Positions 47,392-55,878 of a DNA stretch of 64,000 nt are shown in pieces (positions within the stretch are counted from its first letter, which is position 1; each line of letters starts with the position of its first letter). Below the pieces are notes generated by a model. The model was given only the letters and a program-made list of their open reading frames with translations. It made no database searches and had not been told where the DNA came from. This stretch comes from CALAGJ01 sp964293305 (GTDB lineage: Bacteria; Bacteroidota; Bacteroidia; Chitinophagales; Chitinophagaceae): assembly GCA_964293305.1 (NCBI GenBank), contig CAXYYO010000002.1, positions 62,001-126,000 on the forward strand. Reading direction: 5' to 3'. The position numbers and the translations under genes were made by a program.

Positions 47392-49449
47392 TTATAATGG
47401 TATTACTTCAATCAATAAAAATTGCTCAAATACAAGATTCGTTTTTGGATTTGAAGCATCAATAATACCTAACTCTTTGTTTTTAAAATAATCTACTATT
47501 TTATATTTTTTTGAAGGCACTAAACCACGAAGTTCGATTTGCCCTGAAAAATTTGAAGCATAAAAAGAATAATACATGGTATCAGCTTTCTGTATACAGT
47601 GGGTTTCAGGATAATCATATCCTATATCATATAAATCTCCTCTATAGTTTGCTTTGCTGAGCATTTTGTCATTATAAATCTGTAACCATTTTTTGAAATC
47701 TACTTCTTTTTCTGGAGTGAGAAAATTTTCATCTTTACTTTTTATACCAGTAGCCGGCCATACAAATTTAGTACCGGGCACTGCACCTACTCCTATCTGC
47801 GAGGCAAAGTCTTGTTTATTATCTGTAAGTTCCACATGATCTCCAAAATATGCAGTACTTGGCATTAAAGCTTTGAAAACTTTTCCTTTTAAACGAACCT
47901 GCCAACTACTTCCAGGATCACTTGAAACAAATTGATTGGTATATGGCATCTGATAAAAACTTATACAATCCCCACATGGACAAAATTCGATAACTGCATT
48001 TGGCTTAATACTTCTTGCTGTTTCAAATATAGTTTTGAAAAGAGTTGGCATTAGTTCAACACTTTGTTCTGGGTATTCCAGCCCATGATTTTCATGATAA
48101 TCAGGTGCACAAATATTCATGTGCTGTCCATCCAACTTTAATGCATCAAAACCCCAATCTTCTAAAAATAATTTTACTGTTTCTTGTGTTGTTTTTATTG
48201 TACCTGAATAGGTAGGTGCCATCATATATGAATCCCACCATGTTATATATTGGGGTGCTTCATCTTCTTTGATGAGCAGTAAATCGGGATCATTTTTCAA
48301 AATATTACTTCCGGGGTCAGCTGCAAGCGGTGCCCACCATAACACTGCTTTTAATCCATTTGCATGTATAGTATCCACAAATCTTTTCATATCTGCATCC
48401 CCTCCAGGAAACCTTTCTTTATTGGTATGCCAGTCTCCTTCAGCCTGTTGAAATCCATCATCTAGCCCCACCCATTTTATACCTAATTCTTTTACTTTGG
48501 GTATGGTATTGAGAATTTGTTGTAGATTAAAATCTCTTTCATATCCCCAAGCACACCAAATAGGTTCAAAAGCTTGTGGTTCTTGGTCCGCAGCTTTTAA
48601 ACCTTTGTATTGCATATAATTAGAAAACGTGCTGAGTGATGAAAAACAATCTTTCTCATGTATGGTTACAAATGTTTCAATACTGCTTAGCGTATCCTTA
48701 TAAATTAATGTGTTTGTTTCAGGATATTCATATTCAATATGTATATCGGCCCTTGTGGCATATTGATCATAATCAACAGGTATGGAAACCAGTTTAGCAA
48801 CTGTTTCTGTATGTCCAATGGCAATGCCCACATCTTTTCTCCATAAATCAACAATTGGAATACCACCTCCATAATCAGATGCATTTAAACCCATATAATT
48901 TTCTTGACTAAAACCAGCATTTACTGCTTGAATCCAATCTCTTCTATCTGCATAAGAACTACCCATAAAACTCCAAAATTTGGTAGTATCTGTTGAGGGT
49001 AGAATTTGATAATGATGATTTATCCATTTATCTACGGTTAAATCTTTTTTCCCGTGATTGATATACTTCGTAATAAAAAATGCTGTGTTTGGATGCTCAT
49101 TATATGTGGTAATTTGTAAAATCTTTTCTATGTTATGAATCTTGTCTATACCAAAAATTTGATATTGAAAACCTTTGCCAAATTGATTTTGAATTGATTG
49201 GGTAGTTTTTTTTGTGTAGGTAAAATCTGTTGCATCATAGTATTTCGTTTGCAAAAATTCTGATGCGGTATAGGTATTCATCAGCTTTGATGCACTGGGA
49301 TACACAGCATTCACACTTGTGTGCAGTTTGTCATTGATTCGTATGTTCAACTGTTTATGTTGAATAGTGATAACCTGAGCTTTTATTAGGTTAGAGCTAC
49401 AACAAATCAAACAACATATAAAACCTATTTTTCCTATTTTACAATACAT
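47392..49449 (-). CDS. GH36-like alpha-galactosidase / alpha-N-acetylgalactosaminidase
   Basis: A 685-residue exported glycosidase. A signal peptide (residues 1-25, cleavage after IKA) is followed by a beta-sandwich (about 26-290), a TIM barrel (about 295-600) and a small C-terminal beta domain. The barrel holds WVGLDDGFQ, the nucleophile segment ALKLDGQ (D440), and SSDPGSSW with D511 as a candidate acid. This is the GH36/melibiase arrangement; the family includes enzymes for both galactose and GalNAc. The neighbouring galactosamine pathway favours GalNAc. It lies 3 nt after the amidohydrolase gene. Confidence 0.82.
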   Translation of the reverse strand: MYCKIGKIGFICCLICCSSNLIKAQVITIQHKQLNIRINDKLHTSVNAVYPSASKLMNTYTASEFLQTKYYDATDFTYTKKTTQSIQNQFGKGFQYQIFGIDKIHNIEKILQITTYNEHPNTAFFITKYINHGKKDLTVDKWINHHYQILPSTDTTKFWSFMGSSYADRRDWIQAVNAGFSQENYMGLNASDYGGGIPIVDLWRKDVGIAIGHTETVAKLVSIPVDYDQYATRADIHIEYEYPETNTLIYKDTLSSIETFVTIHEKDCFSSLSTFSNYMQYKGLKAADQEPQAFEPIWCAWGYERDFNLQQILNTIPKVKELGIKWVGLDDGFQQAEGDWHTNKERFPGGDADMKRFVDTIHANGLKAVLWWAPLAADPGSNILKNDPDLLLIKEDEAPQYITWWDSYMMAPTYSGTIKTTQETVKLFLEDWGFDALKLDGQHMNICAPDYHENHGLEYPEQSVELMPTLFKTIFETARSIKPNAVIEFCPCGDCISFYQMPYTNQFVSSDPGSSWQVRLKGKVFKALMPSTAYFGDHVELTDNKQDFASQIGVGAVPGTKFVWPATGIKSKDENFLTPEKEVDFKKWLQIYNDKMLSKANYRGDLYDIGYDYPETHCIQKADTMYYSFYASNFSGQIELRGLVPSKKYKIVDYFKNKELGIIDASNPKTNLVFEQFLLIEVIPL

Positions 49450-49452
49450 GAT

Positions 49453-50541
49453 TTATTGATTTAATATTTTTTGTGCATTTAAAAAATAGATTTTTTCCAA
49501 TATTTCTTTAGGGAGATTTAGCCCATATAGGGGCCAATGATAATTGAACAAATCAATTTCATAAAAGTGCTCATCATCAGACTCAAGTATTCTATATGTT
49601 ATGGCATACATAGAAGCCTCAGTACCCATATCAGTGCCATATACAAGTCGGTCTTGATATTTTGTGAGAAAGGCGGCGGTATATCTCGGAACAGGTGATA
49701 TTTCTGCAAATCTTGCTGCAATATCTGCATATAGGTTTGGATATTTATCCAATAAATTACCAATCATTTCAAGGTTTGTACAACAATTTGCCAGAAGGCA
49801 GGCAATGAAGATGGTCTCCGGATTTTGCCTCACCGCATTTTCTAGGGAGTACACTAATTCATCATGATTGAGCTTACTCGATATATTTACATTTACATGC
49901 CATTGTGCAGCATTCATCATACCATCGTTGGTAGAATCTGGTGTCTTATACATCCATTCATCTTCTGCTACATGGATACTAACTGGCATGTGTAGTTCGG
50001 CGCATTTTTTAAGCAATGGTCTTAATCTCACATCATCTATATGAACACCCACACCTGGTGTGGGTTTGGAATATAATTCACCCTCACCTTTGTCTCCAAG
50101 TTCTCCTACTCCCTTAGCACCCAATTTATAACAACGCTCCAATTCTTGTACTGCGTTTATTTCCCAATCCTTATTTTCAATGCCTGTGTAATCAAAGCCA
50201 CACCATAACTCAAATCTATCCGCATATTTCTTATATTTTGTTACAACTGAATCAAAATTTTTACCGGTAGCGCAGGTGAGTAAAATTGTTTTTTGAATAC
50301 CGGCTTTATCCATAGTATTTATCCATTCCTTAATTTCCTGTTGTGTAGATACATAATCATGGCTGTGCATATCTATTACCGGGTATGATGCTTTTGTTAT
50401 ATCTGATTTTGGAGTTTTGTAAATAGACTCAGGTCTATAGTTTTTTAATAATAATGCTGTATTTGACTGTGCAAAAATATTTATAGGTAAAGCGATATAT
50501 ATAACTATACTGATTATGATCTGTAAAAAAGATATTTTCAA
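49453..50541 (-). CDS. Exported amidohydrolase (Amidohydro_2-like), TTG start
   Basis: A 362-residue TIM-barrel metal hydrolase with a clear signal peptide (MKISFLQIIISIVIYIALPI, cleavage after IFA). Metal-binding features are VIDMHSH (H59, H61), SIHVAEDEW near 195 and YGTDMG near 307. The start is TTG: its last two bases begin the upstream aldolase stop codon (TTGA overlap), the next in-frame Met is at 57, and only this start provides the signal peptide. A deacetylase or lactonase acting on the imported glycan is possible, but the substrate is unknown. Confidence 0.8.
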   Translation of the reverse strand: MKISFLQIIISIVIYIALPINIFAQSNTALLLKNYRPESIYKTPKSDITKASYPVIDMHSHDYVSTQQEIKEWINTMDKAGIQKTILLTCATGKNFDSVVTKYKKYADRFELWCGFDYTGIENKDWEINAVQELERCYKLGAKGVGELGDKGEGELYSKPTPGVGVHIDDVRLRPLLKKCAELHMPVSIHVAEDEWMYKTPDSTNDGMMNAAQWHVNVNISSKLNHDELVYSLENAVRQNPETIFIACLLANCCTNLEMIGNLLDKYPNLYADIAARFAEISPVPRYTAAFLTKYQDRLVYGTDMGTEASMYAITYRILESDDEHFYEIDLFNYHWPLYGLNLPKEILEKIYFLNAQKILNQ

Positions 50542-51353
50542 CTGTTTATTACATTTAGTTTTTTTGTAATGAGGTTTACTACTTCTTCTGTTGCTTTTGG
50601 AAATATTTTTCTTAAATCAATTTCATCTGAATCTGCAAGTAACAGCTGTAATTTTTTCATGAAAGTATTTTTGGTTTCGGTGGCAAGATTAATTTTGCTG
50701 ATTCCTTTTTTTATTGCCGCTTTTAGTTGATCATCTGGAATTCCACTGCTGCCATGCAATACCAAAGCACATGAAGTAACTGCCCTTATTTCTTCAAGCC
50801 TGTCCAGTCTAAGTTTTGGTGTTTGCTTATAAAAGCCATGTGCATTTCCTATAGCAATGGCTAGCGCATCAATACCTGTTTCAGTTGAAAAAAATTGAGC
50901 ATCAGATGCATTGGTAGGCTCGGCCTCTTGCTCTTGCCCTAGTTTTGCTATATAGCCTAACTCCGCTTCTACACTAGCCTGATATGCTTTTGCCAAATTA
51001 ACTACTTGCTGGGTGATCCGAATGTTTTCTGCCATAGGTTTTTCACTGGCATCAATCATTACACTATCAAATCCGGCATCTAAACATTGCTTTACGATAT
51101 TGATATTACTTCCATGATCTAAATGTATCCATCCTTCTACTTCATACTCCATTAGCATCGCTTTAGCCATAGCCACTGCAGGTTTGATTCCAAGATAGTG
51201 TAGTGAACTTTCACTCAATTGTAGAATTATACTGCTGTTTGTTGCTTTTGCTGCAAGCAATAATCCTTTAAGTGTTTCGAAATTATAAAAATTTGCTGCT
51301 AACAAAGCGGTACCATCTTTAGCACAGTTTGCTATTTTGTTTTTCATAGTCAT
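50538..51353 (-). CDS. Class II ketose-bisphosphate aldolase, tagatose-1,6-bisphosphate type
   Basis: A 271-residue zinc aldolase of the GatY/KbaY/FbaA group. HLDHGS holds D79 and zinc ligand H80; VEAELGYI near 128, GNAHGFYK near 175 and LHGSSGIPDD near 203 hold the other ligands and the phosphate loop. It would cleave tagatose- or fructose-1,6-bisphosphate to DHAP and glyceraldehyde-3-phosphate. Context favours tagatose bisphosphate. It overlaps the PfkB gene upstream by 35 nt and the amidohydrolase gene downstream by 4 nt. Confidence 0.88.
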   Translation of the reverse strand: MTMKNKIANCAKDGTALLAANFYNFETLKGLLLAAKATNSSIILQLSESSLHYLGIKPAVAMAKAMLMEYEVEGWIHLDHGSNINIVKQCLDAGFDSVMIDASEKPMAENIRITQQVVNLAKAYQASVEAELGYIAKLGQEQEAEPTNASDAQFFSTETGIDALAIAIGNAHGFYKQTPKLRLDRLEEIRAVTSCALVLHGSSGIPDDQLKAAIKKGISKINLATETKNTFMKKLQLLLADSDEIDLRKIFPKATEEVVNLITKKLNVINS

Positions 51354-52302
51354 TTATATCAAAATTAAATTTTTGTAAGGCAATCCTCTTCACGGTATCT
51401 AGGTCTGCAAATGCAGTAGTGCCGCCACTTCTGGTTGTATTAATAGCTCCACAAAGTGCTGCAAATTCTGAGCAACCTTGTATTGCATCATCTTTTAAAT
51501 ATCGATGTATAAATCCAGCATCAAAGCTATCTCCGGCTCCAATAGCATCTGCTATCTTATTATTTAAAAATGAGGATTGTTGGAATAAGGTATTGGATGT
51601 AACAATGACTGCACCCTCTACACCATTTTTTATCACCAATATATTGCAGAAATTTTTTATTGATTCTATTGCGTCTTTCATGTTTGACTGATTTGTTATA
51701 TTTTTTAACTCTTCTAAATTGGGTAAAAAAATATCAACATATTTCAAAAGTTCATTCCAGTTGCAATCCCATTTTTCTGATGGATCCCATTGTGGATCGA
51801 GTGATGTTGTAAGGCCAAGTTTTTTTGCTCTTTGAAATAATGTGATGAGACCCGGCTTTAATGCCTGCTGTAGAAAAATGGAGCTTACGTGCAGGTGTGC
51901 CGCTGATGAAAGCATCAAATCCGTAATATCAATCTCCTGTAGTTCATTCATTGCTCCAGGATGGGTAATCATTGCACGGTCATTGTCAAAATTAAACGCT
52001 ACACTTACGCCTGTTGCAGCAGTATGGCTGCGCTTAATAAAGTTAACATCAACACCTTTTAGAGTGAGATCGGCAAGTATTTTATTGGCGAAGCTATCTT
52101 GGCCTAGCATACCACAAAAGCAAACAGATGTACCCAAGACACTAAGATTACTGGCAAAAATTGCAGAGCTACTTCCCAATGTAAATGTCATTTTATCTGC
52201 AATAATTTCCTTACCTATTTCGGGGAATCTTTCTAATTGATTTAAAATCAAATCTACATTTAACTCTCCAACTACTAGTACATCAAATTTTTTCATTTGC
52301 AT
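51319..52302 (-). CDS. PfkB-family carbohydrate kinase, putative galactosamine/GalNAc kinase
   Basis: A 327-residue cytosolic sugar kinase of the ribokinase branch: N-terminal VVGELNVDLIL, the GSSSAIFASNLSVLG substrate motif, and the catalytic IGAGDSFDAGF with D258. It differs from the second PfkB in the operon, which is FruK/LacC-like. In a pathway without a PTS, a kinase must make GalN-6-P or GalNAc-6-P; this gene, next to agaS and comparable in role to the AgaK predicted in proteobacteria, is the best candidate. Substrate is inference. Confidence 0.82.
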   Translation of the reverse strand: MQMKKFDVLVVGELNVDLILNQLERFPEIGKEIIADKMTFTLGSSSAIFASNLSVLGTSVCFCGMLGQDSFANKILADLTLKGVDVNFIKRSHTAATGVSVAFNFDNDRAMITHPGAMNELQEIDITDLMLSSAAHLHVSSIFLQQALKPGLITLFQRAKKLGLTTSLDPQWDPSEKWDCNWNELLKYVDIFLPNLEELKNITNQSNMKDAIESIKNFCNILVIKNGVEGAVIVTSNTLFQQSSFLNNKIADAIGAGDSFDAGFIHRYLKDDAIQGCSEFAALCGAINTTRSGGTTAFADLDTVKRIALQKFNFDINDYEKQNSKLC

Positions 52303-52412
52303 TATGGAATATTAACTTTTTTTTCAACCATTGATATGATCAAATTGTACTACAAAATCAAATACAGTTGCCATTCAATGTGAATCTTCACAGCGCCAAA
52401 ATCTAGAAAAAT
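52303..52412 (-). promoter_or_regulatory. Gap within the aga-type operon with half-site-like repeat
   Basis: A 110-bp spacer between agaS and the PfkB kinase, unlike the overlaps elsewhere in the operon. On the minus strand it contains TTTTGTAGTACAATTT (52343-52358), which joins TTTTGTA to GTACAA and resembles the TTTTGTRCA half-sites near susC and agaS. A second internal promoter is possible. No exact TAnnTTTG was found. Confidence 0.35.
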
Positions 52413-53573
52413 TTACATTGCGACAGGATAAATATTTACACCCTGTACAACCCTAGATATAGCACCACTTATAGATGGAGCATCTGGCATCAGGCCATTT
52501 TGTAAGCTTTTGTAAAACCCCAATATTTGAGCAGGTAAGATGCTGCACAATGGTAAAAAATCCGCTGCTATATTATTTTCAGCAGGAAAATTAATTTGTT
52601 CATCTGTGTCTATTCTTTCAACTTTATTTTCAGCAATACCCAGCTGAAACATAACTGCATTGCCCTTTTTCATTGCATGCACTAAGTCAATTTCATACTG
52701 TTTTACATGATCATTGTTTGTAAATAAATAGACTACAATTGTTGTATCATCTATCACGGCTTTAGGCCCATGTCTAAACCCAAGATAGGTATCAGACTTG
52801 CATATTACCTGACCATCAGTAAGCTCTTGCAATTTTAAGGCAGCTTCTGTAGCTGTTCCAAATAATGCACCTGAACCCAGAAAAACTGCACGCTGAAAAT
52901 TATGGCTTGCAATTTTTTGGATTTTATTTGCTTGTGCTGTAATAATTTTTGTAGCAGCTACTGTAACATAACTCAGTTGTTCCTCACAAAATTCTTTTTG
53001 TTTGCTATACGCAATGAGTAAGCCTGTAAGTAACATAGCAGTATAACTCCCGGTCATAGCTAAGCTTTTATCATTCGAATCTGCAGGCAAGTTAAAAACA
53101 TGTGTGTCATTTTTTGATCTATAGTTTGCAAGAGCCCCATCGCTATTGCAGGTAATAATTAAATGAAAACATTTTTTGGAATATGTATCTGCAAGAGCTA
53201 GTGCGGCACAACTCTCAGGGCTGTTTCCACTTCTTGCAAATGATATAATTAATGGGGTTTGATTTTCATTAAAATAATCTTGCGGATGGGATACAAGGTC
53301 AGTAGTTGAAATTGCATTTGAAATCAATCCAGTATTTCTAAAGAATGCGCCTTGTAATGATAAACCAATAAAAGCACTAGTGCCAGCACCTGTAAGTATT
53401 ATTTGATTTGATTGTGCTAAGGCATTTTCATAAAATGAGTTAATCTGAACAAACTCATCAAATAATTTCTTGGCAGTTTGGTTCCAAATATCGGGTTGAC
53501 TTGCAATTTCTTTAGCTGTAAATAATGCCCCTTTTTCTCTTAAATAATTCTCCGTAAACTGTAGATAATTCAT
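52413..53573 (-). CDS. agaS: AgaS-family SIS protein: galactosamine-6-phosphate deaminase/isomerase
   Basis: A 386-residue cytosolic protein with two SIS domains (about 40-190 and 215-370). The first has TGAGTSAFIG and ARSGNSPESCAA; the second has GTATEAALKLQELTDG and LGFRHGPKAV, a signature of AgaS. AgaS converts D-galactosamine-6-phosphate to tagatose-6-phosphate and ammonia. It opens the minus-strand operon with the kinases and aldolase needed to complete that route. It is divergent from the T9SS beta-helix gene. The minus-strand TATTTTTG at 53591-53598 is the likely -7 element. Confidence 0.88.
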   Translation of the reverse strand: MNYLQFTENYLREKGALFTAKEIASQPDIWNQTAKKLFDEFVQINSFYENALAQSNQIILTGAGTSAFIGLSLQGAFFRNTGLISNAISTTDLVSHPQDYFNENQTPLIISFARSGNSPESCAALALADTYSKKCFHLIITCNSDGALANYRSKNDTHVFNLPADSNDKSLAMTGSYTAMLLTGLLIAYSKQKEFCEEQLSYVTVAATKIITAQANKIQKIASHNFQRAVFLGSGALFGTATEAALKLQELTDGQVICKSDTYLGFRHGPKAVIDDTTIVVYLFTNNDHVKQYEIDLVHAMKKGNAVMFQLGIAENKVERIDTDEQINFPAENNIAADFLPLCSILPAQILGFYKSLQNGLMPDAPSISGAISRVVQGVNIYPVAM

Positions 53574-53586
53574 ATCAAAAGATTAT

Positions 53587-53604
53587 TGCACAAAAATAAT
53601 GAAA
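53587..53604 (-). promoter_or_regulatory. Candidate agaS promoter and operator
   Basis: On the minus strand TATTTTTG (53598-53591) is a perfect TAnnTTTG element and TTTTGTGCA (53595-53587) is an exact operator half-site of the type found before susC. The leader would be only about 11 nt. It shares 15 of 18 bases with the element at 39004-39021. Confidence 0.5.
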
Positions 53605-53712
53605 TAATTATTATAACTTTCATAAACTTTCTTTTAGATTTCAAAAACTTATTTTAATATTTCAAAATATTTCTATTATTGCATAATTATTTAATTACAA
53701 AATCGTTTCACA

Positions 53713-55572
53713 ATGAAAAGTTTTCAAAAATTTCTTAACTATTTTCTAGTCTTTCTGCTAGTATTTATGATTACTGCTATGAGAAGTTTTGCCACTACTT
53801 ATTATGTAAATGCGGCTACAGGTAATGATGCCAACACTGGTGTATATGCCTCATCTCCATTTAAAACGGTTCAAAAAGGTTTAGATAAGGCCAATGTAGC
53901 TGGGGACGTTATTTTAGTATCACCCGGTACATACAAGCAAAACTTGGTTTGGAAATATTCGGGCACAACAACACAAAAAATTACACTACAAAAAAATGGT
54001 GTGGGTACTGTTTTTTTAAAATCAGCAGATGCATCTGCAAATCCTGTTTTGCAAATCACCAATTTTAGTGATATCGTAATTGACGGCTTTACAATAACAA
54101 GAGACAATGCAAAAAACAATGCACAGGGTATATTGATTAATTCATCGGGCTCAACATCAATGAAAAATATCGAAGTAAAAAACTGTGTTTTTACAAAAAT
54201 AAACTGGAGCACAAATCCAAATACTAGACCTACCGGGAGCCAAAATTCACAGCCATTTATTGTTTATGGAAGATCTAGTCAACCTATTCAAAATATTGAT
54301 TTGCATCATAGTGATTTCAATAATAATATAACCGGACAAAGTGAAGTTTGCTCCTTCAATTCTAATATCAATGGTTTTTCTGCAACTTATAATGTCTTAC
54401 ATGATAATACGAATATTGCAATTGATGTACTTGGCTATGAAGGGGAGAATAGCAACGTAAATTTAGATCAAGCTTACAATGGTGTTATTGCCAATAATAT
54501 ACTTTATGTAAATCAGAGCCCTTATGCAGAAGGGGCAAGTATTTATGTAGATGGAGGTAGATCAGTTTTAATTGAAAATAATTTGATAAGAGATGGCGAT
54601 TATGGTATAGAAATAAGTGCTGAAAATGATAAATCGACTATTGCATTTGAAACACAAGATATAACGGTAAGAAACAACCTGATTTACAATTGCAGAAGTG
54701 TAGGTTTAAAAATTGGGAATTACAAAGGAAAGCTACAAAATGCTTTAGTAAGTGGCAATACCTGCTTTTATAATAATAGAGGTGGCCGCAGGGATGGTGA
54801 TGTAAATGGTACTAGTAGGTTAGTATCAGCTTGGGCAGAACTTGTTATTGATAACATGGAGGATGTAAAAATTAATGGCAATATCTTTTATGCAAGAAGC
54901 TCAAATACAGCCATGATAAATTCAGATGGAAACGCATTAATTACTAATCTTTCAATGAACTATAACTTATGGTATAATAAGAATAATGCAACAGGCACAG
55001 GGCTTACATTCCAATATAAAATTAATAGCACAAACTATAACTATAATTCATATACAAATTATAAAACCAATAATACACTAAACTTTGATAAGCAATCAAA
55101 ATACGGCAATCCATCCTTTGTAAATGAAAACATTTCTGGAAATAATACGATTAATCCAGACTTGCATATTCAAAGCAGTTCTATTGCCATTGCCGGAGGA
55201 GATCCATCAGCAGTAGTGGGAGCAACTAGAGGCCAGTGGGGCAATACAGATTATTTTGGAAACAATAGAAAAGTAGGAACAATTGATATGGGTGCTCATG
55301 AATTATCGACTGGCACTTTACAATCAAAGATTAAAAGAATTTTAGAACTGCATCTTTATCCAAACCCTACTACAAACCTTGTTTTCTTAGATGGTATTCC
55401 TGAAGGGCAGTATAGGGTAAGTATATATGACGATAATGGCTATATGCTAATATCCAAATTTATCCCTACGGCAAATACCCCAATTGATATAAGTAAATTA
55501 AAAAGCCAATCTTATTGGATAAAGTTAAGTATCGATGATATCGAATACTCAGCAAAATTCTTTAAATTGTAA
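53713..55572 (+). CDS. Secreted parallel beta-helix protein with T9SS sorting domain
   Basis: A 619-residue secreted protein: signal peptide (residues 1-28, ending RSFA), YYVNAATGNDANTGVYASSPF opening a right-handed beta helix (about 30-525), and a C-terminal type IX secretion domain (about 545-619: LYPNPTTNLVFLDG and the closing KL..QSYWIKLS region). Such helices occur in polysaccharide lyases and hydrolases. No catalytic set can be assigned, but the divergent placement from agaS suggests a surface depolymerase or binding protein for the locus's substrate. It has its own terminator. Confidence 0.83.
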   Translation: MKSFQKFLNYFLVFLLVFMITAMRSFATTYYVNAATGNDANTGVYASSPFKTVQKGLDKANVAGDVILVSPGTYKQNLVWKYSGTTTQKITLQKNGVGTVFLKSADASANPVLQITNFSDIVIDGFTITRDNAKNNAQGILINSSGSTSMKNIEVKNCVFTKINWSTNPNTRPTGSQNSQPFIVYGRSSQPIQNIDLHHSDFNNNITGQSEVCSFNSNINGFSATYNVLHDNTNIAIDVLGYEGENSNVNLDQAYNGVIANNILYVNQSPYAEGASIYVDGGRSVLIENNLIRDGDYGIEISAENDKSTIAFETQDITVRNNLIYNCRSVGLKIGNYKGKLQNALVSGNTCFYNNRGGRRDGDVNGTSRLVSAWAELVIDNMEDVKINGNIFYARSSNTAMINSDGNALITNLSMNYNLWYNKNNATGTGLTFQYKINSTNYNYNSYTNYKTNNTLNFDKQSKYGNPSFVNENISGNNTINPDLHIQSSSIAIAGGDPSAVVGATRGQWGNTDYFGNNRKVGTIDMGAHELSTGTLQSKIKRILELHLYPNPTTNLVFLDGIPEGQYRVSIYDDNGYMLISKFIPTANTPIDISKLKSQSYWIKLSIDDIEYSAKFFKL

Positions 55573-55590
55573 ATGTTGATTTGAATGTTA

Positions 55591-55620
55591 GAGCCTCGCA
55601 TTTGCGAGGCTCATTTTATT
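55591..55620 (+). terminator. Rho-independent terminator after the beta-helix gene
   Basis: GAGCCTCGCA/TGCGAGGCTC is a perfect 10-bp inverted repeat (effective loop ATTT) followed by ATTTTATT. It begins 18 nt after the stop codon. Confidence 0.88.
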
Positions 55621-55878
55621 GGTAAAACTTATTCATCGATAAAACTAGAATGGATGAAGTAAATATTTTTTTAAAATTTTTCAAACTAGGTCTTCAATGC
55701 ATAATGATCAATTCAGATTAAATAACAATGGTTATATATTTTAATAGGTCTGATAAACAAATTATGACAATAAAGTCCAGAATCGCTTTAGATAAAACAC
55801 ATAATATTTAAAGGATGAATTTTAGAAATATTTCAACTAATTCTTATGGTTAGTTGTAGCTTTTTATAAGAAAATATA

